Shown: positions 23,401 through 33,600 of the stretch, one piece after another
Layout: every line of letters begins with the position of its first letter
How positions within the stretch are numbered: the stretch's first letter is position 1
Source: Prionace glauca
Lineage: Eukaryota > Chordata > Chondrichthyes > Carcharhiniformes > Carcharhinidae
NCBI GenBank assembly: GCA_037974335.1
Contig: CM075760.1
Location: 49,248,469-49,312,468, forward strand
Length of the DNA: 64,000 bases
Direction of reading: 5' to 3'
Translations under genes and position numbers: made by a program
Notes under the pieces: generated by a model
Databases searched by the model: none
What the model was told of the DNA's origin: nothing
Seen by the model: the letters and a program-made list of their open reading frames with translations, nothing else

Positions 23401-25546
23401 GATCAGAGAGTTGAATGCATGATTCAAAGATTGGTGTGGGAGGTGGATTCTGGTTCATGGGGCACTGACACCAGCACTGGGGAAAACATTTAAAACCAAA
23501 TAGTGGACAGAGAATCAAATTTGTGGCAAGGAATCAAAAATTTATAGAAATAACTGGATGAAGGGATGGTTGGCAAATTTGCCGATGACACAAACATAAG
23601 TGGGAAAATAAGTTGTGACAAGGACATATGAGGGCGGGTTCAAAAAGCCAGAAAGGTTAAGTGAGTGGACAAATATCTGGTAATTGGATCGAATGTGGGC
23701 AAATAGGAAATTGACCATTTCGGCAGGAAGAATGAAAAATAAGCATTTTGTCTAAACAGTGAGAGATTGCAGAGCTCAGAGATTCAGAGGCATTCTGGGT
23801 GTTTTATTACATAAATCACAAAAGGCTAATATGCAGGTACAGCAAGTAATTAGTAAAATGGAATGTTATCATTCATTCTGAATGGAATTGAAACAGAATT
23901 AGGGAGGTTCTGCTTCAGTTGTACAGGTCACTAGTGAGACCACATCTGAGTACTGTGTACAGTGTTTATCTCCTTGATTAAGGAAGGGTGTAAGTATGCT
24001 GGAGACAGTTCAGGAAAGGTTTACCAGACCAGCACCCGAAATGGATGAGCTGTGTTACGAAGAAAAGTTGGACAGGCTAAGCATCTATCTGCTGGAACTA
24101 AAAAGAATAAGTGGCGACTTGAGCCTGTGGGGCCTTGACAGGATGAGGTAAAGAAGATGTTTCCTCTTGTGGGATAATCTAGAACTCGGCATCACTGTTT
24201 AAAATTAAAGGATCACCCAATTAAAGTAGGGATGAGGAGAATTTTTTTTTCCTGAGTGTCATAAGTCTTTGGAATTCTCTTCCTGAAAAGGTGGTGAAAG
24301 CAGAATCTTTGATAATTTTAAGGCAGAGGTGGTTAGATTTTTGGTATGTTGGGGTGGGGGGGGGAGGTCAGTGATAGGTAATTGGGAGTCAGTGGGATGA
24401 AGGTTTGAGGTTACTATCAGATCAGAGAGTAAAGGGCCATTCTGCTCAATCCCTCCTCGTTGACAGTCCAGATATCCCAGGAAACAGTCTAGTGAACCCT
24501 TGTTACTCTCCTTCTGGACAATTTTCTGGATAAGAGGACCCAAACTCTGCTGAGTGTTCCAAGTGTGGTTCCACCAAAACTCGATACAATTGCACAAAGA
24601 TTTCCTCATTCTGAAACTCCATCTCTGGGGAATAAAGGCTAACAGACCATGTGCATCCTAATTTCCTGCTGTGCCTACATGCTGACTCTGTGATTTAAGG
24701 ACAATGATTCCCCGATTCTCTCTGAACATTTCTCAGTCTCTGACCTGTTCCTGAACTTCCTACTTTTCCATTCTTGCTCTCAGTCTTTAGGGTCCTGGGG
24801 AATTCGAGTCAGCATTGGCTGCAGCCTCTGGTCTATTTCATCGGCAACCTGCTGGGGTTGGCTCTGGCCATCTACAAGTGCCAGGCGATGGGGCTGCTGC
24901 CCACACATGCCTCTGACTGGCTGGCATTCATCCTGCCACCCAAGGTGAGATCCACACTCGGTCTGTGAGGGGGAGCCAGGAAAATAGGAAGAGGAAACCA
25001 TTCAGGGCTGTGGAGCTTGAGGGGTTGTGTGGACTGGACCCAATTTTTTTTATTCATTCATGGGACATATTTATTGCCCATCCCTCATTGCCCTTGGAGA
25101 GCAGTTGAGAGTCAACCACAGGAAATCTGCCACCCTTACCTGGTGTGACGTACGTGTGACTCCAGAGCCACAACAATGTGGTTGATTCTGAACTGGCCTC
25201 AGGCAACTAGGGATGGGCAATAAATGCTCGCCAGCCAGAGATGCCCATATCCCACGAATGAAGAAAAATAAATTTGAGTGATGGGGGAGGAGTGCAGAGA
25301 AAGTGGAGATGTCTGGGAATTGAGGGATGGGGGAAGTGTGCGGGAAAATGGGAATATCTTTGAGAATTGAGGGATAGTGGGGAGATTGTGAGGAAAGAGG
25401 GGAAATCTTTGGAAATTGAGGAATGGGGAGGAGTGTGGGGAAAGTGGAGATGAAGTTGATGATGAATTGTGGAGCAGGCTCAACAGAAGCTATCTTCTCC
25501 TTTCACACAGAGAGTGGAGTACATGGGCGGGGGCCTGGTCCTGTGA
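20131..25546 (+). CDS. emc4: EMC4 (ER membrane protein complex subunit 4), five exons, frame conflict in exon 2
   Basis: EMC4 is a small subunit of the ER membrane protein complex, which inserts tail-anchored and multipass proteins. Exons: 20131-20210 ([23 protein letters not shown] in a GCCATGG context), 20852-20964, 21163-21316 ([20 protein letters not shown]), 24784-24944 ([20 protein letters not shown]) and 25511-25546 ([14 protein letters not shown]). All splice sites are GT-AG. Two membrane segments show, around [14 protein letters not shown] and [15 protein letters not shown]. Total length, about 180 residues, fits the family. Exon 2 is 113 bp and does not fit the phases: exon 1 leaves two bases, but the conserved frame [20 protein letters not shown] needs one. 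The first part of exon 2 reads [11 protein letters not shown] in the exon-1 frame, so one extra base near 20882-20886 (run of C) explains it. This is an assembly error or a decaying copy. Intron 3 is full of repeats. Confidence 0.85.
21730..22352 (-). mobile_element. CR1/L2-like LINE with internal deletion
   Basis: Lies in EMC4 intron 3. On the minus strand 22258 leftwards gives a diverged C-terminal ORF2 part ([29 protein letters not shown]). 22262-22352 encodes [10 protein letters not shown] from the start of the RT domain, so most of the RT is deleted. Confidence 0.75.
22353..22715. other. Intron 3 of EMC4, unassigned part
   Basis: No repeat or gene recognised with confidence. Confidence 0.3.
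22717..23040 (+). mobile_element. V-SINE subfamily with LINE-type tail
   Basis: Shares ACTGGACCATCTC, GGACACATGGATTTGGGCC and the central GTGGGTTTCCTCCGGGTGC with 57553-57890. The tail GGGCCGAAGGGCCTGTTTCC ends in (TTCTTTG)n. Near-identity with the 57.6-kb copy suggests recent activity. Confidence 0.85.
23565..24330 (+). mobile_element. Old LINE 3' part
   Basis: Encodes a degraded LANLPMTQT-type FADD region, [30 protein letters not shown] and the end of ORF2 over several frames. Much more diverged than the subfamily at 26 kb. Lies in EMC4 intron 3. Confidence 0.65.
24440..24640 (-). mobile_element. LINE fragment, minus strand
   Basis: Contains ATTGCACAAAGATTTCCTCA and the reverse complement of the ORF2 segment that precedes the VQR motif in other copies. 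Abuts the oppositely oriented LINE on its left. Confidence 0.5.
25045..25270. mobile_element. SINE arranged as an inverted pair (fold-back)
   Basis: 25050-25123 is the reverse complement of the SINE tail (TTATTCATTCATGGGACATA) and 25190-25270 is the same tail forwards (GGGATGGGCAATAAATGCTC). The RNA would form a stem of about 75 bp with a loop of about 65 nt. Same SINE family as 5714-6063. Lies in EMC4 intron 4. Confidence 0.75.
25280..25470. repeat. ~49-bp tandem repeat in EMC4 intron 4
   Basis: About three to four diverged units, each starting near GAATTGAGGGATGGGG. The array ends about 40 bp before exon 5. Confidence 0.75.
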
Positions 25547-26050
25547 TGATCCCACTGTCCTCCTATCGCTCACTGAGACACGGCCCAAGGACGATCGATA
25601 CCTGCTGCCATCTGACTCACCTGGGACCAGGCTTTCTGTAGGTAACATGCCCTCCCATCACTGGCCCCTCACACACACACAGACAGACACCTGCCCCATG
25701 TGCCTGTGACCGATGTCGGAATGGCTGGAGATATTGACAGCAGGGAGTGTGTATTTTTTCACTGGGCATTCAGTTGTTTATTATGTTGACCCCCTTTGCT
25801 GATCCTCGGCTGAGGGAGCTGTTGGGGTTGACAGTCGGACTGGAGGTTCCTGGATCAGTCATTCTGGGTCAGGAGGTCACACTTTCCTGAAACACTTCCC
25901 TGAGAATCAAGTGTGCTGTAACAGGTTCTCCCAGGAGTCCCTTAAACCGTCTCTGAAATTAGGTTCCCAGACCATGCGTTGTCTCGTTCGTACCTTATGG
26001 GATCTTACTGTGCACATGGCAGTCATCATCTCTTCCCACAGAACGGCAGG
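25547..26050 (+). other. EMC4 3' region
   Basis: Presumed 3' untranslated region and flank. A short CA/GACA-rich patch lies at 25672-25690. I see no AATAAA close to the stop. Confidence 0.35.
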
Positions 26051-26054
26051 GACT

Positions 26055-26560
26055 GCGGGGAGTGCAGAGGAGGTTTACTAGGCTGATACCGGAGTTGAGG
26101 GGATTGAGCTGTGAGGAGAGGCTGAATAAACTAGGCTTGTACTCGTTAGAGTTTAGAAGAATGAGGGGAGATCTCATTGAGACGTATAAGATGATGAATG
26201 GGATGGATAGGATAGAGGTGGAGAGACTCTTCCCGCTCAAAAAAGACAGTAGGACTAGGGGGCACAGCCTCAAGATAAAGGGGGGGCGGTTTAGAACAGA
26301 GTTGAGGAGGAACTTCTTCACTCAAAGGGTGGTGAATCTCTGGAATTCTCTGCCCGTTGAAGTGGTGGAGGCTGCCTCGCTAAATATTTTTAAGAAACGG
26401 GTTGATGGGTTTTTGATAAGAGAGGGGATTAAGGGTTATGGGGAGAGGGCGGGAAGGTGGAGCTGAGTCACGACAGATCAGCCATGATCTTATTGAATGG
26501 CGGGGCAGGCTCGAAGGGCCAGATGGCCTACTCCTGCTCCTATTTCTTATGTTTCTTATG
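26055..26560 (+). mobile_element. CR1/L2-like LINE 3' end, tandem copy 1
   Basis: Open frame from VQ(R)RFTRLIPELRGLSCEE through EVERLFPLKKDSRTRGHS to QRVVNLWNSLPVEVVEAAS, then a tail ending TTCTTATGTTTCTTATG. Little decay, so a young insertion. Confidence 0.9.
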
Positions 26561-26985
26561 TACTCGTTAGAGTTTAGAAGAATGAGGGGAGATCTCATTG
26601 AGACGTATAAGATGATGAATGGGATGGATAGGATAGAGGTGGAGAGACTCTTCCCGCTCAAAAAAGACAGTAGGACTAGGGGGCACAGCCTCAAGGTAAA
26701 GGGGAGGCGGTTTAGAACAGAGTTGAGGAGGAACTTCTTCAATCAAAGGGTGGTGAATCTCTGGAATTCTCTGCCCGTTGAAGTGGTGGAGGCTGCCTCG
26801 CTAAATATTTTTAAGAAACGGGTTGATGGGTTTTTGATAAGAGAAGGGATTAAGGGTTATGGGGAGAGGGCGGGAAGGTGGAGCTGAGCCACGACAGATC
26901 AGCCATGATCTTATTGAATGGCGGGGCAGGCTCGAAGGGCCAGATGGCCTACTCCTGCTCCTATTTCTTATGTTATTATGATACG
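26561..26985 (+). mobile_element. CR1/L2-like LINE 3' end, tandem copy 2
   Basis: Repeats 26140-26560 with a period of 421 bp and about five base differences. It begins inside ORF2 at TACTCGTTAGAG right after the tail repeat of copy 1. Confidence 0.9.
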
Positions 26986-27214
26986 AGAGTGACCAATCGA
27001 AAGGGAGGAATGGTCTAGCTCCTCTGCCCTTTCGGGCTGTCCCAAAGCGCTCTGAATCAACATGGCAACTTCCTGTTTCCGAAACACAATCACTGCTGTT
27101 CACCTGGGAAATTCAGCAAATTCCACAAACTGTTGGGTAACCACCAAATGTTAGGCTGTTTGAAGGACTGGCCCTCGAAAACCAGCAGGAGCTCTCCTTC
27201 TGTCCATCCAGTAG

Positions 27215-27515
27215 TGGATAAATCCTAGAAGCCCTACAGAGTAGAATGGCCATTCAGCCCATCTGGCCTACACCAACAAAAATCCCACCCATGTCCTATC
27301 CTGTAACCCCACATATTTACCCTGCTAATCTCCCTGACACTAAGGCAATTGAGTCTGGTCAATCCACCTAACCTGCATGTCTTCGGACTCTGGGAGGAAA
27401 CCAGAGCACCTGGAGGAAACCCACACAGACATGGGAAGAATGCGCAGTCACCTGAAGCCAGATTTGAACCGAGTACCTGGTGCTGTGAGGCAACAGTGCT
27501 AACCACCAGTCTCCC
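27215..27515 (-). mobile_element. V-SINE, minus strand
   Basis: The tail (GTAGAATGGCCATTCAGCCC) is at the left, the conserved central part is reversed, and the tRNA-like head reversed (TGCTAACCACCAG) is at the right. Confidence 0.8.
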
Positions 27516-27790
27516 CTGTGTCTGTGTGGAGTTTGCACCTTCTCCCCGTGTCCGCATGAGTTTCCTCTGGGAGGAAAGTGGAGTACCCGAACTCCCAAAG
27601 CGTGCTGTTCAGGTGGATTTGCTATGCTAAATTGCCACTTAATGTCACAAAATACGTAGATTGGGGTAATTAGTGGGGTAAATATATTGGGTTACGGGAG
27701 TCGGATGGGTGAGGGGGCCTGGGTAAGATGCTCAGACAGTCAGTGCAGACTCAAAGAGCTGAGTGGTCTTTCTTGCGCTATAGGATTCTA
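27516..27790 (+). mobile_element. V-SINE lacking its head, plus strand
   Basis: Starts inside the conserved part (TGTGTGGAGTTTGCACC) directly against the head of the reversed copy, and continues to a tail ending in ATAGGATTCTACTATTT. Together the two form an inverted pair. Confidence 0.75.
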
Positions 27791-27799
27791 CTATTTTAT

Positions 27800-27905
27800 A
27801 GATGCATGCTTACATCTGTGGGTGCATGTCTGTGTGGGTGCACACACGTTTCAGTTCATGTGCACCTGTGTGCAAGCACATACATGTTTGTGTGTGTGAA
27901 TGTGT
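27800..27905. repeat. TG/CA-rich simple sequence
   Basis: Degenerate GTGTGTG and CACACA words. The small frames here are not genes. Confidence 0.6.
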
Positions 27906-28660
27906 TGTCTGCTTTCACTTCATTTAATGATTGTGTTTGAGTTGTTCCTCTGTGTGTGTTTGTGGGAAGGGTGGGAGAGAGGTGTCAATAATCCATCCCT
28001 CCCACCCACCCCCAACCATTCTGAGCTTGCACCCGATGCCAGGAGTGGATCGAGAAGGCTGGAGGCAAATTGATAACCTCGAGGTGAGTGGAGAAACAAT
28101 CAGTGTGAGTTTGACGCTGCTGTGAAGAATGTGCAATGTCTTTTCACTGATTCTGTAGCTGTGGAAATAAAGAGTTTCAGCGAAACGGGGCCTCTGTGAA
28201 ATGACAGCAGACAAACACGAGAGTCAGATTTCACTGACTCCACCAGCTTAAAGCTCTCCTGTTCCACTTTAAACTCTGCAACACTCTCACCTTTTCTCTC
28301 CCAAAATATTCAGGCTTCAATAACCTGAGCTGGTGGAAATATAATCATTCTCTATTTGCTGACTCATTTCACCATCGCTCCTGTTCTTCCAGCACAATCG
28401 TGATTCCCCCCCACTGCTGAAGAACACGAACAGACATCCCTCCCTCTGTGTTCGAATCTTCAGTGTTCACCTTTTCAGTTGGGTAGGATTTCAGTTGAGA
28501 ATCATAACACATCCCATTTCCATCTCCTTATGGTGTCTGGGCCAGATCATGTAAATTTTTCTTTAAAAGATCTGTTTAACCCTTCTCCCCAAAGTCCAGC
28601 ATCTACAAGGCAGTCACTCTTGTGTCCAATTGAATAAGCTCCAATTTTCTGAATTAGTAC
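27906..28660. other. Gene-free stretch
   Basis: No gene or confident repeat recognised. Confidence 0.3.
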
Positions 28661-28664
28661 AGCT

Positions 28665-28965
28665 CCAACAACTTAGGAAGCTCAACACCATTCAAGACAT
28701 AGCAGCCAGATTGGCAATCCTTCTACAAGCTCCAACACTGACTCACATGGCAGCTGTGTGTACCACCTACAAGATGCAGTGCAAGCACTCAGCAAGGCTT
28801 CTTTGACAGCATCTTGCAAACCCGCAACCTCTAGCAGCTTGGACAAGGGCAGGAAATGCATAGGAACATCATCGCCTGCACGTTCCCCTCCAAGTCACTC
28901 ACCATCTATACTCAGAGATTGATTACAATGTGAAATTCAGTGCCACAGGAACTAGCTGGACAACT
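28665..28965 (+). mobile_element. Old LINE-like repeat 3' part
   Basis: Contains CTCAACACCATTCAAGACAT, GCAAGGCTTCTTTGACAGCA and CACGTTCCCCTCCAAGTCAC, words of a repeat common in shark genomes that shares its tail with the tRNA-derived SINE. Degraded; clade not assigned. Confidence 0.5.
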
Positions 28966-29410
28966 CATTCTTATAGTTTAAAAACAAAACGTGATGAGTA
29001 CATGAGGGAAAGGAAATTAGAAAGATGAGCTGAAAGGCTGAAATGAGGGAGATGGAATGGGAGTTGTCTTGTGTGAAATATAGAATCAGCACAGACTAGT
29101 TAAACCAAGCAGTCTCCTTCCAGACTGGATATTCTCTATAATTCAATATAATTTCTGATCAGCACGTTCCACTATTTGTACTGCACATGTTCAGAGTCTA
29201 ACCTGAGATTGTGTCATATGTTAAATTATGAATTGTAACATTGTCATTGAAATTGATGAACAGAAATTTTCATCAACCAGGTCCACTCTCGAAAAATATA
29301 ATTCCAAAACATGAAGCAGCTTAACTAATGACAGTTGAACAATATTTAAAAGTGAAAGGAGACAACTTTAATTTCTACCTTAGCATAATTTCAGTTGCAA
29401 TATGCAACAT
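28966..29410. other. Gene-free AT-rich stretch
   Basis: No gene seen. Includes the presumed 3' flank of ZNF-D. Confidence 0.3.
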
Positions 29411-29636
29411 TCCTCAGATGTAGCTCCCACTTCGATTACAGTTAAAAACCATAAATATACTTGCTAAAAGGAGTATAGACTGTCCTGAAGCTTTCAGAGA
29501 GAAGACAAGTCTTAGAGCAGCTTGTAGAAACCCTCGATCTTCAAGCAGTCCCCAGTGTACTTGCAGCTCTGACAGTAACTGAAACTCTCCCCTCAGTCTG
29601 CACATTCTCATGGTTTCTCCCTAATTTGAAATTCAA

Positions 29637-30705
29637 TCACAATAGCTGGTTGTGAATTCGCTGGTGTGTCAGAAGATTCGATGAAGTAACGTATCCCTTC
29701 CCACACTGCAAGCAGGTGAACGGCCTCTCTCCAGTGTGAAGCCGCTGATGTATTGCTAGTTTAGATGACTGATTGAATCCCTTCTCACACACAGAACAGA
29801 TGAATGGCCTATCCTCTGTGTGAATTCGCTGGTGTATTGCTAGGTTGGATGAGTGATTGAATCTTTTCCCACACACAGAGCAGATGAATGGTTTCTCTCC
29901 AGTGTGAACTCGCTGGTGTGTCAGCAGAGTTGATGACCGACTGAATCCTTTCCCACACACAGAGCAGGTGAATGGCTTCTCTTCAGTGTGAATTTGCTGG
30001 TGTGTGAACAAGGTGGCTGACTGAGCAAATCCCTTTCCACACACAGAGCAGGTGAATGGCCTCTCCCCAGTGTGAACTCGCTGGTGTTTCAACAAAGTAG
30101 ATGAGTCAGCAAAGCCCTTCCCACACTGGGAGCAAGTGAATGGCCTCTCCTGAGTGTGAGCTCGCTGGTGTATCAGCAGAGTGGATGAGTGAGAAAATCC
30201 CTTCCCACATTCAGAGCAGGTGAACGGTTTCTCCCCAGTGTGAACTCGCTGGTGTATTGCTAGATTAGATGACTGATTGAATCCTTTCCCACATTGGGAG
30301 CAGGTGAACGGTCTCTCCTCAGCATGAGTCCTCTGATGTATATTTAAGCTGGATAACTGAGTGAATCCCTTCCCACACTGGGAGCAGGTGAATGGCCTCT
30401 CACCAGTGTGACTGCGTCGATGAGTTTCCAGCAGGGATGGGTAATTGAATTCCTTCCCACAATCCTCACACTTCCATGCCATCTCCCTGTTGTGACTGCA
30501 ATTATGTTCCTAAAGGCCAGATGATTGGTTGAAGTCTTGTCCACAAACAGAACACGTGTACAGTTTCTCTCCACTGTGAATGGTGCTATTTTCTTCCAAT
30601 TTCAAAATACAGTGATATTCAGTTACAATAAATGGCCGCCTCATCAGATTCTGATATCATGTTTTGTTTCAGTTGCTTGACTCCAGATTTTCTTCCTGTA
30701 AACCC
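29637..30705 (-). CDS. ZNF-D: ten-finger C2H2 zinc-finger protein
   Basis: The last exon starts after the acceptor TCAATTTCCCAG (first base 30705). The coding frame chosen runs from ATG 30482 ([16 protein letters not shown]) to the stop at 29637. The 281 residues hold exactly ten 28-residue C2H2 units, all with intact zinc ligands. Linkers vary (TGERPF, AEERPF, TQERPF, TEEKPF, TEDRPF). The usual cluster start is lost: TTG stands where the others have ATG, and an in-frame stop follows SSGL in the ancestral first finger. Translation would therefore begin just before finger 2. A nuclear DNA-binding role is expected from the family. No effector domain is seen. The upstream promoter block is at 31.9-32.45 kb. 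Confidence 0.88.
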
Positions 30706-31850
30706 CTGGGAAATTGATTTAAAATTTAAAAAAATTAAGTGAAAAAGAACACACAAAAACACAAAGGCAGGTTGTGAAATTGAACTGAATAAATCTGGTA
30801 ATTTGTGGAGTTGTCATGAGGAAAGGGTAACCAAGAAAGCTGCTGGATTGTCATACAAACCCAACTGGTTCACTGATGTCCTTCAGGGAATGAAACCTGC
30901 CACACAGTCTGGGTCTATGCAAGACTTTGGGAGGAGACAGAGAGATGTAGGAGTAGCCGGTAGTGAAGGCAAGGGATTTTATACATCTACAACTTGACAA
31001 GAACTTTGACAGAATCTCACAAACCCTCAACTCCACTAGAAGGACCAAGATAGCAAATGGATATAAACAGCATCATCTCCGAGTTCCTCCAACCACACAC
31101 CATTCTAACTTATCTGACATCCAGTACTAAAAGAACAGAAATTTATTTCATATAAATACTAGGAAGACAACCCATTGTCTTCAGTCCACCCTCCAAACTC
31201 CACTCCGTCACCAGCAACTCTATCGTTCTTCCTGGTAACGTGTCTGATCTGAATCAGGCTGTTCACAACCCTGGTGAAATACTTCAGCCCAAGATGAGCT
31301 TCCAGCCATACATCCACATCATCATCAAGACTACCTATTTTCACCTCAATAACATCGCCCAATTCCACCCCAGTCTCAGCTCATCTGGAACTCTCATCCA
31401 TTCCATTGTGATGTAAAATTCAGGGGAATGAGAATATAGAAGGGGAATGGGATCATCTGAATTACTCCAAAGACGGTTGGCATGGATTTGAGTTGCCAAA
31501 TGGATTCCTTCTATGTTGTAATGACTCCATTAGTGGAAATAGGTAACGTTGACACAGTGCCTTTTATATATTAAGACAAGAAATAGGGAATCCTAAATAA
31601 CAGCATGTACATATAACTACATTAAACATATCTCGGTCCCAGGTGAATTTACTGTTCATTTAAACAGCCTTCTCCTGGGAAAACTCCCCCTTTAATTGTG
31701 AACGTTAGTTAAGAGGTTATCTTGTTAGCCAGATAAATAAAGGCGCCAACCTGAGGGAGCTAAAAGATGTCAATATCTGTGAGAGAGAAAGAAAAATATA
31801 CCTGGGCCAAGTCCTGTTCCTAATTCCGATGTTCGTCTATAATAATTCCA
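30706..31850 (-). other. ZNF-D intron
   Basis: Contains a LINE tail near 31415-31545. At 31610-31790 a block is conserved in the intron of ZNF-E (39220-39350) and, inverted, of ZNF-G (51480-51680), for example TTTAATTGTGAAC. This shows that promoter, intron and finger exon were duplicated together. Confidence 0.55.
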
Positions 31851-32215
31851 AAGCCTGCAGCCTCCCTGAATTAACTTCCTTTCCCTTCAGTTGCTGCAAA
31901 TCCCCAATTTCCCCCAGAATGGGAAAAGAAATGGAAAGGGGGAGACATTGATTTCCTCCCAGATGTTGCGCAGAGGCGGAAGTTTCACTCTGAAGCTCAC
32001 CGACAAACTTCTGCGTTGTGACGCCATAATGGCGGCCTGCCTGTATCAACCAATAGAAATCAGTCTCTGCGGTGACGTCCTAGGGTTTCCAGTGCGCGGG
32101 TCCGGGAGCCCCGCCCCCACCCAATCCCTTACCCCTCCCCGAGCCAAGGTTTCCAGACAGGCGGCTGGCGGCTCCAGCCAGAGCGAGAAGCCGCTCGGTG
32201 ATCTCCCCCTCCCGC
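31850..32215 (-). promoter_or_regulatory. Promoter and first exon of ZNF-D
   Basis: CpG-rich. On the minus strand it ends in an exon-like segment with AGTGAAACTTCCGCCTCTGC and AACATCTGGGAGGAAATC. YY1-like ATAATGGCGGCC lies at 32026, with TGACGTCC near 32073 and a GC-rich CCCCGCCCCC block. It is paralogous to 51000-51330 in inverted orientation. The position that is a GT donor in the ZNF-E/F first exons (CATCTGTGAGT) is GG here. Confidence 0.6.
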
Positions 32216-32279
32216 TGCTCCAAAAAGAGTCGAGAGCGACCGCTGGCGGCAGCCGCACTGCGCCTGCTCCCGACAGCTC

Positions 32280-32480
32280 GGCTCAGCAGCGCTCCCTGCG
32301 CCTGCGTGCTGGGCTGCCAGCTGAGGGAAGGGGGAGAGGACTTTGGAAAAATCTCTCCCCATCGTTTTCTTCCAAGTCCCGCACTTTGATTTGTAACAGG
32401 ACAGCTTCTGTTTTTAGCACAAACTCAAACTTCCTCCTCTGGCCAACATCTGTGAGTAAAACACTTTCTTTCTCCTCCGG
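32280..32480 (+). promoter_or_regulatory. Divergent plus-strand first-exon arm
   Basis: The plus strand reads towards AACATCTGTGAGTAAAACAC, with a good donor at 32452, matching the ZNF-F first exon end at 40454. This promoter region therefore also looks bidirectional. No plus-strand finger exon is found before 43 kb. Confidence 0.5.
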
Positions 32481-32639
32481 GAAATATAGAGAGTAACTAG
32501 AATTAGAGCCAGAGGAGGAGTAATCCAGGGTAATGATTTGGGGATAAAGCAAAATCCTGCAAATGCTGGAATTTTGAATGAAACAGACCTGCTGAGCTTA
32601 TCCAGCATTTTCTGTATTTATTATAATGATTTTGGTACC

Positions 32640-33060
32640 ATCTTCCAGCGGCTGAGCCAGGATGGGGCCTGTTCCCGGGAGGGAGGGAGAAGCCCCGCAG
32701 CTACAAATCAGGAAGCTGACAATGATTCTGAAGGGTTTGCGGATTCCAGACCCTCCCACCGCCGAACGCTGACTCCGCTTCTCCGGGACGAACAAGCGCC
32801 AAGGACAGCAATGACACTGCGCATGCTCCACATCACAATGCCCAAGGGCTGACTGACGGCAGCTCCGGACCAATAGGAAGAGGAGGCGGGGCTAGAAGAC
32901 CGAACGGGAGTGACTGATCCTCCAATCAATCGGAGTGAATTAGGGGCGGGCTCGAGGACCAAGCGCCAGCAACTGGTCCTCCAACCAATCGGAGTGAAAG
33001 AGAGGCGGAGATGAGGCGTCCCCATCGAACGCACGGAAAGAGGTTCGCATGCGCAGTAAG
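32640..33060. promoter_or_regulatory. CCAAT/GC module array (three modules)
   Basis: CCAAT at 32870, 32922 and 32994 alternate with GC boxes at about 32883, 32943 and 33003. The words TCCTCCAA(C/T)CAATCGGAGTG recur. It is paralogous to the ZNF-A promoter at 14780-14880. No gene can be assigned to it. Confidence 0.6.
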
Positions 33061-33067
33061 CAATGGC

Positions 33068-33200
33068 GTTTGCAGCACTCTCCATTCACCTGACGAAGAG
33101 GCTGCCCCCTCGAAAGCTTGCTTGCTTGTGAGAATATTATCAAATAAATCGGTTGGACTAAAACCTGGTGTTGTCAGACTTTTTACTGTGTTTGCAGCAC
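33068..33200 (+). mobile_element. Fold-back family insertion with 11-bp target duplication
   Basis: The body at 33079-33189 runs TCTCCATTCACCTGACGAAG to CAGACTTTTTACTGT and holds AATAAATCGG. It is flanked by GTTTGCAGCAC at 33068-33078 and 33190-33200. Confidence 0.85.
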
Positions 33201-33595
33201 GCACAGAGTGGGTGAAAGCAATCGGAGAGAACTTCCTCTGTATCATCAGCAGCCCGTAAGGATGGGGAAACATAGCGAGAGCAATGAAACCGGCGGATGG
33301 ACGTAGAGGATTTCTAAATATCTGGTAAAGACCTCAAATCTGTATTTGCAGCTTCCGGTCTTTTTCCTGAGACGAGGCGCAGGTTAAAGGCCGCCATCTT
33401 GATTCGGCGGAGAGGAGAGCGCATGCACAATGTCTTTGTGACACAACGGCGAGTGGGTGGGGCTTCATCTTTCTGCTCCCCTCCAGGCCCTAGTGCCCGG
33501 GCCTAAATCTACACTTTTATCTTACAGTCTAAAACTTGGCCATGTTAGTGAAGAATGATTGAAGACACCCAGATCTGTTCCAATCATCAAATAGT
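33201..33595. other. Unassigned CpG-containing stretch
   Basis: 33360-33470 is GC-rich with GGCCGCCATCTTG, a YY1-like word, and may be another promoter remnant. No coding sequence seen. Confidence 0.4.
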
Positions 33596-33600
33596 CTGAC

